A stretch of DNA of 64,000 nucleotides. It comes from Achromobacter aloeverae. GTDB taxonomy: Bacteria > Pseudomonadota > Gammaproteobacteria > Burkholderiales > Burkholderiaceae_B. The position numbers and the translations under genes were made by a program. The notes under the pieces are model-generated. The model did no database searches. It was given only the letters and a program-made list of their open reading frames with translations, and was not told the DNA's origin. Shown piece by piece: positions 33,127 to 41,601 of this stretch (positions within the stretch are counted from its first letter, which is position 1; each line of letters starts with the position of its first letter). Location of the stretch: contig NZ_PYAL01000004.1 of NCBI RefSeq assembly GCF_004121055.1, positions 1 to 64,000 of the forward strand. The letters are read 5' to 3'.

Positions 33127-33161
33127 CCAGCGCCGCCCTGGACGTGTCGGAGGAGAGCGCC

Positions 33162-33881
33162 ATGCTGCATGCGGTGGGACGTACCGAGTTCGATCATGCC
33201 GTGATCATGGTGCGCGATCGCCTGCAAGACCTGGCGCCGCACTTCGAGCGCCAGGGCTATACGCTCAGCGAGACGGCGGTGCACAACCTGGGGTCGTGGA
33301 ATCGCCTGATCGTGCTGGAAAGCGCGTATATCGAACTGCTGGGCTGGCCGCCGGGCAAGCCGCCGGCACGCAAGGAAATCGCGGATTCGCCGCTGGGCCT
33401 GGAAGCCCTGGTCCTGCGCACCAACGACGCGCAGGCGACGTACGAGCGCCTGCGTGATGCCGGCTATGCCGTCAATCCGGTGCAGGTCCTCAAGCGCAGC
33501 GCGCAATTCGAAGGCCAGGAGGTCGAGGCGCAGTTCCACACCGTGCGCTTCGCCGAACAGCCCGTGCCCGGCATCCGGATGTACTTCTGCCGCCATGTCA
33601 CGCCCGAATACGTCTGGACGCCGGCGCTGATGGCCCACGCGAATGGCGCCACGTCGGTGACGCGCATCGATGCGCGCTCGCCCGATGCCCGCGACACGGC
33701 GACGGCCATCGCGCGCGTGGCGGACGTGCCGGTCGAGGCGGCCGGAGACGGTTGGGATGTCTTGCTGGGCAATGTGCGCTTGCACGTGGCGACCGATGCC
33801 GCCGCGAGCCAGGCGGGACTGGTGGCGCTGACGCTGGAAAACCGGGCGGGCAGCCACTACACCCTGGATATCGGGATCTGA
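33162..33881 (+). CDS. VOC/glyoxalase-like domain protein
   Basis: This 239-residue protein has a Glyoxalase_3-type VOC fold: EFDHAVIMVRD at the start, ESAYIELLGW, and a later PGIRMYFCRHVTPEYVW segment. Such proteins bind a metal and act on diverse small molecules; the exact reaction here is unknown. The frame is open back into secA, but the ATG at 33162 is preceded by GGAGGAGAG and begins at the domain edge. It follows secA by 35 bases and is likely cotranscribed with it. Confidence 0.75.
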   Translation: MLHAVGRTEFDHAVIMVRDRLQDLAPHFERQGYTLSETAVHNLGSWNRLIVLESAYIELLGWPPGKPPARKEIADSPLGLEALVLRTNDAQATYERLRDAGYAVNPVQVLKRSAQFEGQEVEAQFHTVRFAEQPVPGIRMYFCRHVTPEYVWTPALMAHANGATSVTRIDARSPDARDTATAIARVADVPVEAAGDGWDVLLGNVRLHVATDAAASQAGLVALTLENRAGSHYTLDIGI

Positions 33882-33882
33882 C

Positions 33883-33942
33883 CCGTCGTAGTCTTATCCG
33901 CCGTAGTCTTATCCGCCGTAGTCTTATCCGCTGTAGTCTTAT
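33883..33942. repeat. Four 15-bp tandem repeats
   Basis: Four head-to-tail copies of CCGCCGTAGTCTTAT, each with at most one change, start one base after the stop codon of the VOC gene and run to the 3' end of the convergent molybdoenzyme gene. The unit is a multiple of three bases long. Confidence 0.95.
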
Positions 33943-33945
33943 CCC

Positions 33946-36297
33946 TCAAGCTCCGTCCATCGGGGCTTCACCTGCCCAGATCTCGCCCCTCGGATCCTCG
34001 CCCCTCGAAACCACGGGCGACTCATAGGCCCGCATGTCCGGCACCGGCCCGGTCCAGGGTTCGACATCGACCAGGGCCGACAAGGCGCTGGTGCCCTGCG
34101 AGAGTTGAGACGTGCCGATGTCCAGCGTCAGCACATTGGGGTTGCCGTGCCGCTCGACCGCCTCGCCCGGATCGAACCAGGCGCCGGTCGACATGACCAG
34201 CACGCCAGGGCTTACACCGATGTCCAGTACGGCGCCGGCCAGGCAGGCGCCCCGCGCATTGAACACACGAACCAGCATGCCATCCTTGATGCCGCGGCCG
34301 GCCGCGTCGTCCGGGTTGATACGCACGGGTTCGCGGTCCCGGATCTTGTGGCGACGGGATTGCGGCGCGGGGTCGAGCTGTGAATGCAGGCGGTCGGCCG
34401 GCTGGCTGGTGATCAGGTGCAAGGGCCATTGCCGCGCCGCCGGCGCGCCCAGCCACTCCGCCGGCGGCAGCCAGCATGGGTGCGGGGGGCAGTCTTCATA
34501 GCCGAAGCCGGCGACCTTTTCCGAATAGAGTTCGATGCGGCCGGAAGGCGTCTGTAGCGGATGCGCGGCCGGGTCCTGCCGGAAATCCTCGAACAGGATG
34601 AAATCGCGTTCGGTCCGTGGCAGTTCGAGATACCCCTGTTGCCAGAACTGGTCGAAGGACGGCGGTTCCGGCATGGCGATCGGGCCCTTGCGCCAGCGCT
34701 CGGCCATGCTGGCATAGACATGGCGTATCCAGGCCATCTCGTCGCGGCCTTCGGTGAAGGTGGCTTCGAAGCCGCCCATCGCCGCCAGTTCGCGATAGAT
34801 GTCGAAGTCGTTGCGGCTTTCGCCCTGGGGCGGCAGGGCCTGGTGCATGGCGAAGACATAGCGGTCGCGCGTGGAGCCGCCGATGTCCCTGCGTTCGAGC
34901 GTGGTGGTGGCGGGCAGGACGATATCGGCGCGCTTGGCGGTCGGCGTCCACCAGCTTTCGTGCACGACGATGGTTTCGGGCTTGCGCCACGCGCGCGCCA
35001 GGCGGTTCAGGTCCTGGTGGTGATGGAAGGGATTGCCGCCCGCCCAGTAAACCAGGCGAACGTCCGGATAGATGCCGGTACGGCCGTTGAACTGGTATTC
35101 GGCGCCGGGCGCCAGCAGCATGTCGGCGATCCGGGCCACTGGAATGGCACGTGGCGCCGGATTGCGCAGTTCCGGCATGTCGGGTCCGGCGACGTCGGGG
35201 CGGGGGTTGGAGGCGCTGTTGATCGATCCCGTGCCGAAGGAGAAGCCGCCGCCCGGCAGGCCGATCTGCCCCAGCATGGCGGCCAGGGCGATGCTGGCCC
35301 AGTACGGCTGTTCGCCCCGATGGGCCCGTTGCAGCGACCAGGTGCAGTTGATCAGGGTCCGGCAGCCGGCCGCTGTCCGCGCCAGCGCGCGGATGGTGGC
35401 GGCCGGCACGCCGCAGATCGCTTGCGCCCAATCGGCGTCCTTGGGCTGGCCGTCGTGGTCGCCGCGCAGATAGGCGGCATAGGCGGCGTAACCTGTGCAG
35501 TGCGTGTGCAGGAAGGTCTCGTCGTGCCGGGACTCCGCCAGCAGGGTATGGGCCATGGCGATCATCATGGCCGCGTCCGTATTGGGGCGGATGGGTATCC
35601 AGTCCGCGTCCAGCCACGGCGGCACGTCGCCGCGAGTGGGCGAGACGATGACGAAGCGCGCGCCGCGTTCCGCCGTACGGCGCAACCAGTGTTCCGTGGT
35701 GTGGGCGCCGGCGCCCCCGGCGACCATCTGCGCATTCCGCAAGGGCATGCCGCCGAAGGCCACCAGCAGTTCGGTGTGGCGCGAAACGCTGTTCCAGTCG
35801 GTGACCCGTCCCGTCAGCGGTTTGTAGGTGCCGATGACATGGGGCAGCAGGAATTGCGCGGCCCCCCAGCTGTAATTGCCTGCCTGCTCGACGCAACCTC
35901 CGCCGGCATGGAGGAAGCGATGGGTCTGGGTGATCGCGCTGTGCACCCGTCCGGCCGAGGCCCAGCCATAGGATCCGCCGAATACGCCATGGGGGCCGTA
36001 TTGGGCGCGCACGCGCTGGAGCTCCTCGTGCACCAGCCGCAATGCTCGCTCCCAGCTTATCTCCACATAGCGGTCGCTGCCCCGGCCGCTGGTGTCGCGG
36101 TTGCGCAGCCAGCCCTCGCGCACCGCCGGTCGCCGCACGCGCAGCGGGGAATGGACCATGGCGGGCATCGCGTGTATCAGGCTGGAGGGCGCCGGATCGT
36201 GCGGGAAAGGCTCGCAGGCGACCAGGCGGCCGTCCTGCACCAGCGCGGTATAGGCGCCCCAGTGCGACAGCGTTGGGTGGCGGGTGACAGGGGACAT
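33946..36297 (-). CDS. BisC-like molybdopterin S/N-oxide reductase
   Basis: This 783-residue member of the DMSO/TMAO/biotin sulfoxide reductase family uses a bis-MGD molybdenum cofactor. GGSYGWASAGRVH holds the conserved Tyr110/Trp112 pair, and GNYSWGAAQ holds Ser143, the expected molybdenum ligand. NPFHHHQD, SWWTPTAKRADIVLPATTTLERRD and the C-terminal RINPDDAAGRGI are family motifs. There is no Cys iron-sulfur motif at the N-terminus and no twin-arginine signal, so it is probably cytoplasmic like BisC and may repair oxidised biotin or methionine. Start is uncertain: the frame is open 34 codons further and no ribosome site is clear. Confidence 0.85.
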   Translation of the reverse strand: MSPVTRHPTLSHWGAYTALVQDGRLVACEPFPHDPAPSSLIHAMPAMVHSPLRVRRPAVREGWLRNRDTSGRGSDRYVEISWERALRLVHEELQRVRAQYGPHGVFGGSYGWASAGRVHSAITQTHRFLHAGGGCVEQAGNYSWGAAQFLLPHVIGTYKPLTGRVTDWNSVSRHTELLVAFGGMPLRNAQMVAGGAGAHTTEHWLRRTAERGARFVIVSPTRGDVPPWLDADWIPIRPNTDAAMMIAMAHTLLAESRHDETFLHTHCTGYAAYAAYLRGDHDGQPKDADWAQAICGVPAATIRALARTAAGCRTLINCTWSLQRAHRGEQPYWASIALAAMLGQIGLPGGGFSFGTGSINSASNPRPDVAGPDMPELRNPAPRAIPVARIADMLLAPGAEYQFNGRTGIYPDVRLVYWAGGNPFHHHQDLNRLARAWRKPETIVVHESWWTPTAKRADIVLPATTTLERRDIGGSTRDRYVFAMHQALPPQGESRNDFDIYRELAAMGGFEATFTEGRDEMAWIRHVYASMAERWRKGPIAMPEPPSFDQFWQQGYLELPRTERDFILFEDFRQDPAAHPLQTPSGRIELYSEKVAGFGYEDCPPHPCWLPPAEWLGAPAARQWPLHLITSQPADRLHSQLDPAPQSRRHKIRDREPVRINPDDAAGRGIKDGMLVRVFNARGACLAGAVLDIGVSPGVLVMSTGAWFDPGEAVERHGNPNVLTLDIGTSQLSQGTSALSALVDVEPWTGPVPDMRAYESPVVSRGEDPRGEIWAGEAPMDGA

Positions 36298-36526
36298 GCG
36301 GGCATTGTCGCCCAGATAGCCGCCGGCCATCCATCCGTTGGCCGGGAATTCCAATGGTCGTCGGGCCCGCGAGCAAAATTTTTCGTTGTGACGCAGCAAC
36401 GAGAACGCGATTTTTATTTCAGGCGGTCACGCCATCGTCATCGTGCGATCCTTTTTCCCATCCCGAGGTTTAGCATAGGCACTGACCCGAACGGAGCGAA
36501 CGGGCAAACGGATAGGCTTATTCATT

Positions 36527-37138
36527 ATGTCGGCGGTAGTCTCTGAGTTGCCGTGCGTCCAGGCGCAAATGCCGGAGCACGATTCTTTGGACAGTGTCTT
36601 GCGACACTGGAATGGCACCGACGACCTCTGGGTTTTCGCTTACGGTTCGCTGATCTGGCGCCCGGGCTTTGCCTGGCAGGAGCGCCGCATCACCACCGTC
36701 AAGGGCTACCACCGGTCCCTCTGCCTGTGGTCCCATCACCACCGCGGTTCCCGTGAAACGCCCGGGCTGGTCTTCGGACTGGACCGCGGCGGCTGCTGCC
36801 GGGGCGTCGCTTTTCGCGTGGCCGCCGCCGACGTTCCGGTGGCCTTCGCCGCCCTCTGGGAGCGCGAAATGATAGACGGGGCCTACACGCCGCGCTGGCT
36901 GAACTGCCATGGCGATGCAGGCTGCGTCAGCGGACTGGTCTTCGTGCTCAATCGTGGCTGCGCCAACTACGCGGGCGAACTCACCGAGGAAAGCCGCATG
37001 GCTGCCATCCGGACCGCGGTCGGCCGGTCGGGCGCCTGCCTGGAATATGTCGTGGAGACCGACAAGGCGCTGCGCGCCAACGGCATCGAGGATTGCCGGC
37101 TGGGCGCCCTGGTGCGCCGCCTGGCCCCTGCCTGCTGA
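36527..37138 (+). CDS. chaC: ChaC-type gamma-glutamylcyclotransferase
   Basis: This 203-residue enzyme has LWVFAYGSLIWRPGF, the substrate-binding YGSL loop, and the catalytic Glu in LWEREMI. ChaC proteins split glutathione into 5-oxoproline and Cys-Gly. GYHRSLCLWSHHHRGSRETPGLVFGLD is also typical. The length is normal for the bacterial group. It is divergent from the molybdoenzyme gene and convergent with pagP, leaving only 21 bases at the 3' side. Confidence 0.88.
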   Translation: MSAVVSELPCVQAQMPEHDSLDSVLRHWNGTDDLWVFAYGSLIWRPGFAWQERRITTVKGYHRSLCLWSHHHRGSRETPGLVFGLDRGGCCRGVAFRVAAADVPVAFAALWEREMIDGAYTPRWLNCHGDAGCVSGLVFVLNRGCANYAGELTEESRMAAIRTAVGRSGACLEYVVETDKALRANGIEDCRLGALVRRLAPAC

Positions 37139-37159
37139 TTCCGGTGCCCTGCCTGGAAA

Positions 37160-37741
37160 TCAGAAGGACCACTTCCCGAACATGAACAATACGTTGCCGT
37201 TCCCGCTGCCGCCAGGAATATAGGTGGCGTAGAAGGTCGCCTTGTCGTAGCCGATCGAAGCCAGCGGCAGTACGCCAGGGAAGGGGATGTAGTGGAAGAT
37301 GTCCGGGCGCGCCGTCAGGAAAACGGTGTACCCGATGCCGAAGCGCAGGTTGTTGCCGACGCGTCCGATGGACTGGTAGCCGTAGCCCGCGATGGGTTCC
37401 ACGTGACCGTGCGAGTCGAGGAAGGCCATGCCGTACAGGCCATGCCAGTCGCCATCGGAGTCGTAGAGGCTGCGCCCGTAGCCGCCGCCCCAGGACTCTT
37501 CGCGAAAACTCTTGATCTTGTCGGCGGAATAGGCCGATCGATTGTGCCAGGCGTAGCCTGTGACATAGAGGTCGTCGTTGCCCGTGCTCCAGATCTGGTC
37601 CGCCCTGTTGCAGGCGAACTGGATCCAGCTTGGCATGCTGTCGCAGGCCTGGGCCGCTGCCGGCAGGGCGGTACCGGCCGTGGCCAGCGCCAGGGCGGCG
37701 ACTTGAAGCCGCGCGCGATGAACGATTGTTTTCCTGGACAA
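37160..37741 (-). CDS. pagP: Lipid A palmitoyltransferase PagP
   Basis: This 193-residue outer-membrane enzyme moves a palmitate from phospholipid to lipid A, which strengthens the membrane against host peptides. A signal peptide ends near AQA (residue 32). The catalytic residues match E. coli: His66 in AWHNR, Asp109 and Ser110 in FLDSHGH. The last residue is Phe, as in most beta-barrel proteins. The start codon is TTG, supported by a perfect AGGAGG seven bases upstream. In B. bronchiseptica this gene is known to be under Bvg control; the promoter here is unproven. Confidence 0.93.
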   Translation of the reverse strand: MSRKTIVHRARLQVAALALATAGTALPAAAQACDSMPSWIQFACNRADQIWSTGNDDLYVTGYAWHNRSAYSADKIKSFREESWGGGYGRSLYDSDGDWHGLYGMAFLDSHGHVEPIAGYGYQSIGRVGNNLRFGIGYTVFLTARPDIFHYIPFPGVLPLASIGYDKATFYATYIPGGSGNGNVLFMFGKWSF

Positions 37742-37760
37742 GATCGAACCTCCTCTTGTA

Positions 37761-37776
37761 TGTCATGCGGATGACA
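37761..37776. promoter_or_regulatory. Inverted repeat upstream of pagP
   Basis: TGTCAT and ATGACA form a perfect six-base inverted repeat with a four-base centre, 20 bases upstream of the pagP TTG. It lies where a regulator could control pagP transcription or ribosome access. No regulator is assigned. Confidence 0.4.
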
Positions 37777-37869
37777 ACGTTCCAGTTTGATGACTGGCGT
37801 GTGAGGAAATTGTCGAATCTGGCTAGACGAGCCCGTACTTTAGGGAAACTAATTGTTGAGGTGGCGGTT

Positions 37870-39348
37870 TCACAACAGAAAGACGGTGGCCAATCCCAGG
37901 AAGATGAAAAACCCGAGCGAGTCGGTGGCGAATGTCAGCAGCACCGACGACCCGATGGCCGGATCCTTCCCGAAGCGGGCCCGCAGCATGGGGACCAGCA
38001 CGCCCACGGAGGCGCCCACCAGCATATTGCAGATCATCGCGGCCATCATGACAAGGGCGATGGAGACCGAATGCGAAATGCCCCAGGCGAAGCCGGCCGC
38101 CACCACGCTGCCGCACAGCCCGACGAGGAATGTCACCAGCAGCTCGCGCTTGACCAGCTGCCACAGGTTGCGCCCCGTGATGCGCCCGACCGCCAGGGCG
38201 CGGATGATCATGGTCATGGTCTGGTTGCCCGAGTTGCCGCCGATGCCGGCGACGATGGACATCAGGAAGGCCAGGATGACGATGTGGCTGACGGTGTCCT
38301 CGAACCGCGAGGCGACGAAGGAAGCGGTGGCGGCCGTGCAGAGGTTGAACAGCAGCCAGGGCGCGCGGTTGCGCAAGGCCATCCTGACCGGCGCGAAGAT
38401 GTCTTCTTCCTGCAGGCCGGCGCGCGACAGGTCCTGCTCCTGCGAGTCCTCGCGGATCACGTCGACGACCTCGGCGATGGTGACACGGCCGATCAGGCGG
38501 CCCTGTTCGTCCACCACCGGGGCCGAGACCAGGTCGTAGCGTTCGAAGGCGCCGGCCGCATCGGCATCGGAGTCCAGCGGCGCCAACGACAGGTAGTCGG
38601 TGGTCATGACCTCGCGTACGTCGGTTTCCGGCTCGCTCACCAGCAGCGTGGACAAGGGCAGGATGCCTTGCAGCTTGTCCTGTCGGTCGACCACGAAGAT
38701 CTGGTCGGTATGGTCGGGCAGTTCGTGCAGGCGGCGCAGGTAGCGCAGCACCACCTCCAGCGTCACGTCCTCGCGCACGCGGACCATTTCGAAGTCCATG
38801 ATGGCGCCGACGCTATCTTCCGGGTAGCCCAGGGCCTCCAGCAATTGGGCGCGCTCTTCCTCCGTCAAGCCCTTCTGCACCTCGGCCACCACGTCGGGCG
38901 GCAGGTCTGGGGCGAGGTCGGCCAGCTCGTCGGCGTCCAGGTTGCCCGTGGCGGCGACCAGGTCCTGCCGGTCCATGGCCTCGATCAGCGATTCGCGGAC
39001 CCAGTCCTCGACTTCCAGCAGGACGTCGGCATCGTGTTCGGGGCTGACCAGGCGCCAGACGTTCTGCCGCTCGTCCTTGGGCAGCGATTCCAGGATGAAG
39101 GCGATATCGGCCGGATGCAGGCCGTCGACCAGGGTCTTGAGCTCGGCTTCGTGCTGGCGCTGCACCAGTTGTTCGACCAGGCCTGCCTTGTCGTCGCCCT
39201 CCTCCTGGCGGTGGACGAGGTTGGCGACCACCTCCTGGCGGCGCAGCAGCTCATGCACCTCGGCCAGCGCATGCTGGGCGTCCTCGGGGTCGAGGCGCCG
39301 CGGCGCGGGACGGACGGGTGCTGGCTTGGTCGCGACGGTTTCCGTCAT
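37870..39348 (-). CDS. mgtE: Magnesium transporter MgtE
   Basis: This 492-residue magnesium channel has an acidic N-domain with MgtE repeats (about residues 40-140), two CBS domains (about 145-270; VREVMTTDYLSL and RLIGRVTIAEVVDVI) that sense Mg2+, and five membrane helices from about 310. AGIGGNSGNQTMTMIIRALAVG forms the pore region. All parts of the family are present at normal length. It lies 12 bases after the thioesterase gene on the same strand, so the two are likely one transcript. Confidence 0.94.
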   Translation of the reverse strand: MTETVATKPAPVRPAPRRLDPEDAQHALAEVHELLRRQEVVANLVHRQEEGDDKAGLVEQLVQRQHEAELKTLVDGLHPADIAFILESLPKDERQNVWRLVSPEHDADVLLEVEDWVRESLIEAMDRQDLVAATGNLDADELADLAPDLPPDVVAEVQKGLTEEERAQLLEALGYPEDSVGAIMDFEMVRVREDVTLEVVLRYLRRLHELPDHTDQIFVVDRQDKLQGILPLSTLLVSEPETDVREVMTTDYLSLAPLDSDADAAGAFERYDLVSAPVVDEQGRLIGRVTIAEVVDVIREDSQEQDLSRAGLQEEDIFAPVRMALRNRAPWLLFNLCTAATASFVASRFEDTVSHIVILAFLMSIVAGIGGNSGNQTMTMIIRALAVGRITGRNLWQLVKRELLVTFLVGLCGSVVAAGFAWGISHSVSIALVMMAAMICNMLVGASVGVLVPMLRARFGKDPAIGSSVLLTFATDSLGFFIFLGLATVFLL

Positions 39349-39360
39349 GCGTGGCGTCCG

Positions 39361-39771
39361 TCAGAGTGCGGGCAGGGGGCGGCTGCGACGGGCATCGTCG
39401 GTGGCGACGTAGACCAGGGTGGCCTCCGTGACCTTGACGACCTCGGCGTCCAGGCGCCGACGTTGTGCATAGACCTCGACGGAGACGGTCACCGAGGTGG
39501 TGCCGGTCTTGACGATTTCCGCATAGAAGCTGCAGACATCGCCCACGAATACGGGTTGCTTGAAGACGAAAGAGTTGACCGACACCGTGGCGACGCGCCC
39601 GGCGGCGCGCTGGGCGGCCGGGATGGAGCCGGCGATGTCCACCTGGGCCATGATCCATCCGCCGAATACGTCCCCGTGCACGTTGGCGTCAGCCGGCAAG
39701 GGCATGACGCGAAGAACCGGTTCGCGGTCCTTGGGCAGGGTATTCGAGTGTTGGGATTTGCTGGAAGTCAT
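39361..39771 (-). CDS. yciA: YciA-type acyl-CoA thioesterase
   Basis: This 136-residue single hot-dog domain enzyme hydrolyses acyl-CoA thioesters. The signature NVHGDVFGGWIMAQVDIAGS contains the catalytic Asp, followed by VATVSVNSFVFKQPVFVGD. The size matches YciA of E. coli (132). It heads a likely two-gene unit with mgtE. The functional link to magnesium transport is not obvious. Confidence 0.88.
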   Translation of the reverse strand: MTSSKSQHSNTLPKDREPVLRVMPLPADANVHGDVFGGWIMAQVDIAGSIPAAQRAAGRVATVSVNSFVFKQPVFVGDVCSFYAEIVKTGTTSVTVSVEVYAQRRRLDAEVVKVTEATLVYVATDDARRSRPLPAL

Positions 39772-39869
39772 AAGGCCGGTTCCTGGCTGAGAACCGGCCG
39801 ATTATGCAGGAAAAACGCGCTTGCGTTTGTGGCGGACAGGGACCTGCCGCCGGACGTCGCGCCCAGGCG

Positions 39870-40907
39870 TCAGGTTGCCAGCTTGACGATGGCGTAGCCG
39901 CCGAAAATCAGCCAGGCGTAGATGATCAGGCCCAGGGCCATGACCCGCGGGCCGGCCTTGCGGATCTGGCTGAAGCGGGTCTCGATGCCCAAGGCGGTCA
40001 TGGCCATGGTCAGGGCGAAGATGTCCAGGCGCTTGGCCACGGTAATGACGGCGTCGGGCAGGATGTGCAGGGAGTTGACGATGGCCAGCGCCAGGAAGCC
40101 GATGGCGAACCAGGGGACCGGCAGCTTGGCGGCGGGCGCGCCGTCGGCGCTGGCGCGGCTGCCGCGCAGCCACAGGCCCAGGACCAGGAGCACCGGCACC
40201 AGCAGGGCCACGCGGGTCATCTTTACGATGGTGGCGACTTCGGTGGTCGCGGGGTCGATATTGCTGGCCGCGCCGACGACCTGGGCCACTTCGTGCACCG
40301 TGCCGCCGATATAGATGCCCAGCGCCTGGGTGTCGAAGTGCAGCCAGCCGGCGCGGTAGAAGACCGGATAGAGGAACATGGACAGCGTGCCGAACAGCAC
40401 CACCGTGGCCACCGCCACCGCGCTCTTGTGCGGTTGCGCGCGCAGCGTCGGTTCGAAGGCCAGGACGGCGGCGGCGCCGCAGATGGCGCTGCCGGCCGAG
40501 GTCAGCATGGCCGTGTCGCGGTCCAGTCCCAGCAGGCGTTGGCCGATGACGGTGCCCAGGACCAGGGTGCCGACCACTACCGCCACCGATACCGCCAGGC
40601 CGGGCAGGCCGACGGCGGCGATCTGCTGGATGCTGATGTTCAGGCCGTAGAACGCCACCGCGATGCGCAGCAGCTTGCGGGCGGTGAAGTTGACGCCCAC
40701 GCCCCAGTCCGCCGGCATGGTGCCGCGCAGGAAGTTGCCGTAGACCATGCCGCAGACGATGCCCACGACCAGGGGGGAGAAGCCCAGGCCGCGGATGGCG
40801 GGCAGGTCGGCCAGCTGGACGACGGCGGCGGCCATCAGGCCTACGAACAGCACCCCGTTGAGCTTGTCGCGCCAGGGGGAGGGGAGGGGAAGCGCGGTGG
40901 ATGACAT
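39870..40907 (-). CDS. yeiH: YeiH/UPF0324 family membrane exporter
   Basis: This 345-residue integral membrane protein has about ten helices and is of the Cons_hypoth698 family (YeiH), proposed to export sulfate or sulfite-like ions. Family motifs are YGNFLRGTMP-type loops, TSAGSAICGAAAVLAFEP and GIYIGGTVHEVAQVVGA. The divergent LysR gene at 41602 matches the yeiH-yeiE pairing in enterobacteria, which supports the call. The AT-rich upstream region probably holds the promoter. No clear ribosome site is seen. Confidence 0.87.
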   Translation of the reverse strand: MSSTALPLPSPWRDKLNGVLFVGLMAAAVVQLADLPAIRGLGFSPLVVGIVCGMVYGNFLRGTMPADWGVGVNFTARKLLRIAVAFYGLNISIQQIAAVGLPGLAVSVAVVVGTLVLGTVIGQRLLGLDRDTAMLTSAGSAICGAAAVLAFEPTLRAQPHKSAVAVATVVLFGTLSMFLYPVFYRAGWLHFDTQALGIYIGGTVHEVAQVVGAASNIDPATTEVATIVKMTRVALLVPVLLVLGLWLRGSRASADGAPAAKLPVPWFAIGFLALAIVNSLHILPDAVITVAKRLDIFALTMAMTALGIETRFSQIRKAGPRVMALGLIIYAWLIFGGYAIVKLAT

Positions 40908-41010
40908 GGTTTCTATATAAATTAATAACTACGAGAAATATTAAAACGCTCATCGATATTTGAAAAATGGCATTATTGAATATGTAATATCAGTGTTTCC
41001 GATATCATGG
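40908..41010. promoter_or_regulatory. AT-rich control region of yeiH
   Basis: About 100 bases of strongly AT-rich sequence directly upstream of yeiH, with TATATAAATTAATA and several imperfect palindromes such as GATATC and ATATTNNNNNAATAT. It stands between GC-rich coding sequence and a GC-rich repeat array. It is the natural place for the yeiH promoter and LysR-type binding sites; exact boxes are not assigned. Confidence 0.5.
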
Positions 41011-41056
41011 ACGGACTCCGATGTCTTGGTGGCGGTGCCGAGGCCCGTCGAGCGCG

Positions 41057-41548
41057 CCGGGGCCGCCCGGCGCAGCAGGCCGGCGCGGCAGCGCGCGCCC
41101 GGGGCTGCGCCCGGCGCAGCGGGGCGGCGCGGTAGCGCGCGGGGGCTGTGCCCGGCGCAGCGGGCTGGCACGGTAGCGCGCCGCGGCTGTGTCCGGCGCA
41201 GTGGGCTGGCGCGGTAGCGTGCCCGGGGCTGTGCCCGGTGCAGCGGGCTGGCACGGTAGCGCGGCGGGGCTGTGCCCGGCGCAGCGGGCTGGCGCGGTAG
41301 CGCGCGCCGGGGCTGTACCCGGCGCAGTGGGCTGGCACGGTAGCGCGGCGGGGCTATGCCCGGCGCAGCGGGCTGGCGCGGTAGCGCGCCGGGGCTGTGC
41401 CCGGCGCAGCGGGCTGGCGCGGTAGCGCGGCGGGGCCGTGCCCGGCGCAGTGGGCTGGCGCGGTAGCGCGGCGGGGCCGTGCCCGGCGCAGTGGGCTGGC
41501 GCGGTAGCGCGCCGGGGGCGGTGCGGCGCGGTATCGGCCGGGGCCGGG
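41057..41548. repeat. 41-bp minisatellite, about 11 copies
   Basis: About eleven head-to-tail copies of a 40-44 bp unit (most often 41) with core GGGGCTGTGCCCGGCGCAG and GGGCTGGCGCGGTAGCGC. Unit starts fall near 41057, 41099, 41141, 41184, 41224, 41266, 41310, 41351, 41391, 41432 and 41473. The last three are nearly identical and the outer ones have drifted, as in a growing array. Each unit can fold as GCCGGG-GCTGTG-CCCGGC. The unit length is not a multiple of three, so it is not a protein repeat. It fills most of the yeiH-lysR gap. Confidence 0.95.
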
Positions 41549-41601
41549 TATTACTGAATAAATAGCGGACGTCGTTTTCTGACCTGCTTATCGAGACGCA
41601 C

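Noticed and set aside
34561-36546. 661-codon open frame antisense to the molybdoenzyme gene
   Set aside because: The sense strand carries the Mo ligand and family motifs; the antisense reading is a shadow.
37630-39897. 755-codon open frame opposite mgtE and yciA
   Set aside because: It crosses two well-supported genes and has low-complexity His/Gln/Asp-rich content.
41057-41548. CRISPR array
   Set aside because: Repeats are directly adjacent without unique spacers, units vary in length, and no cas genes are nearby.
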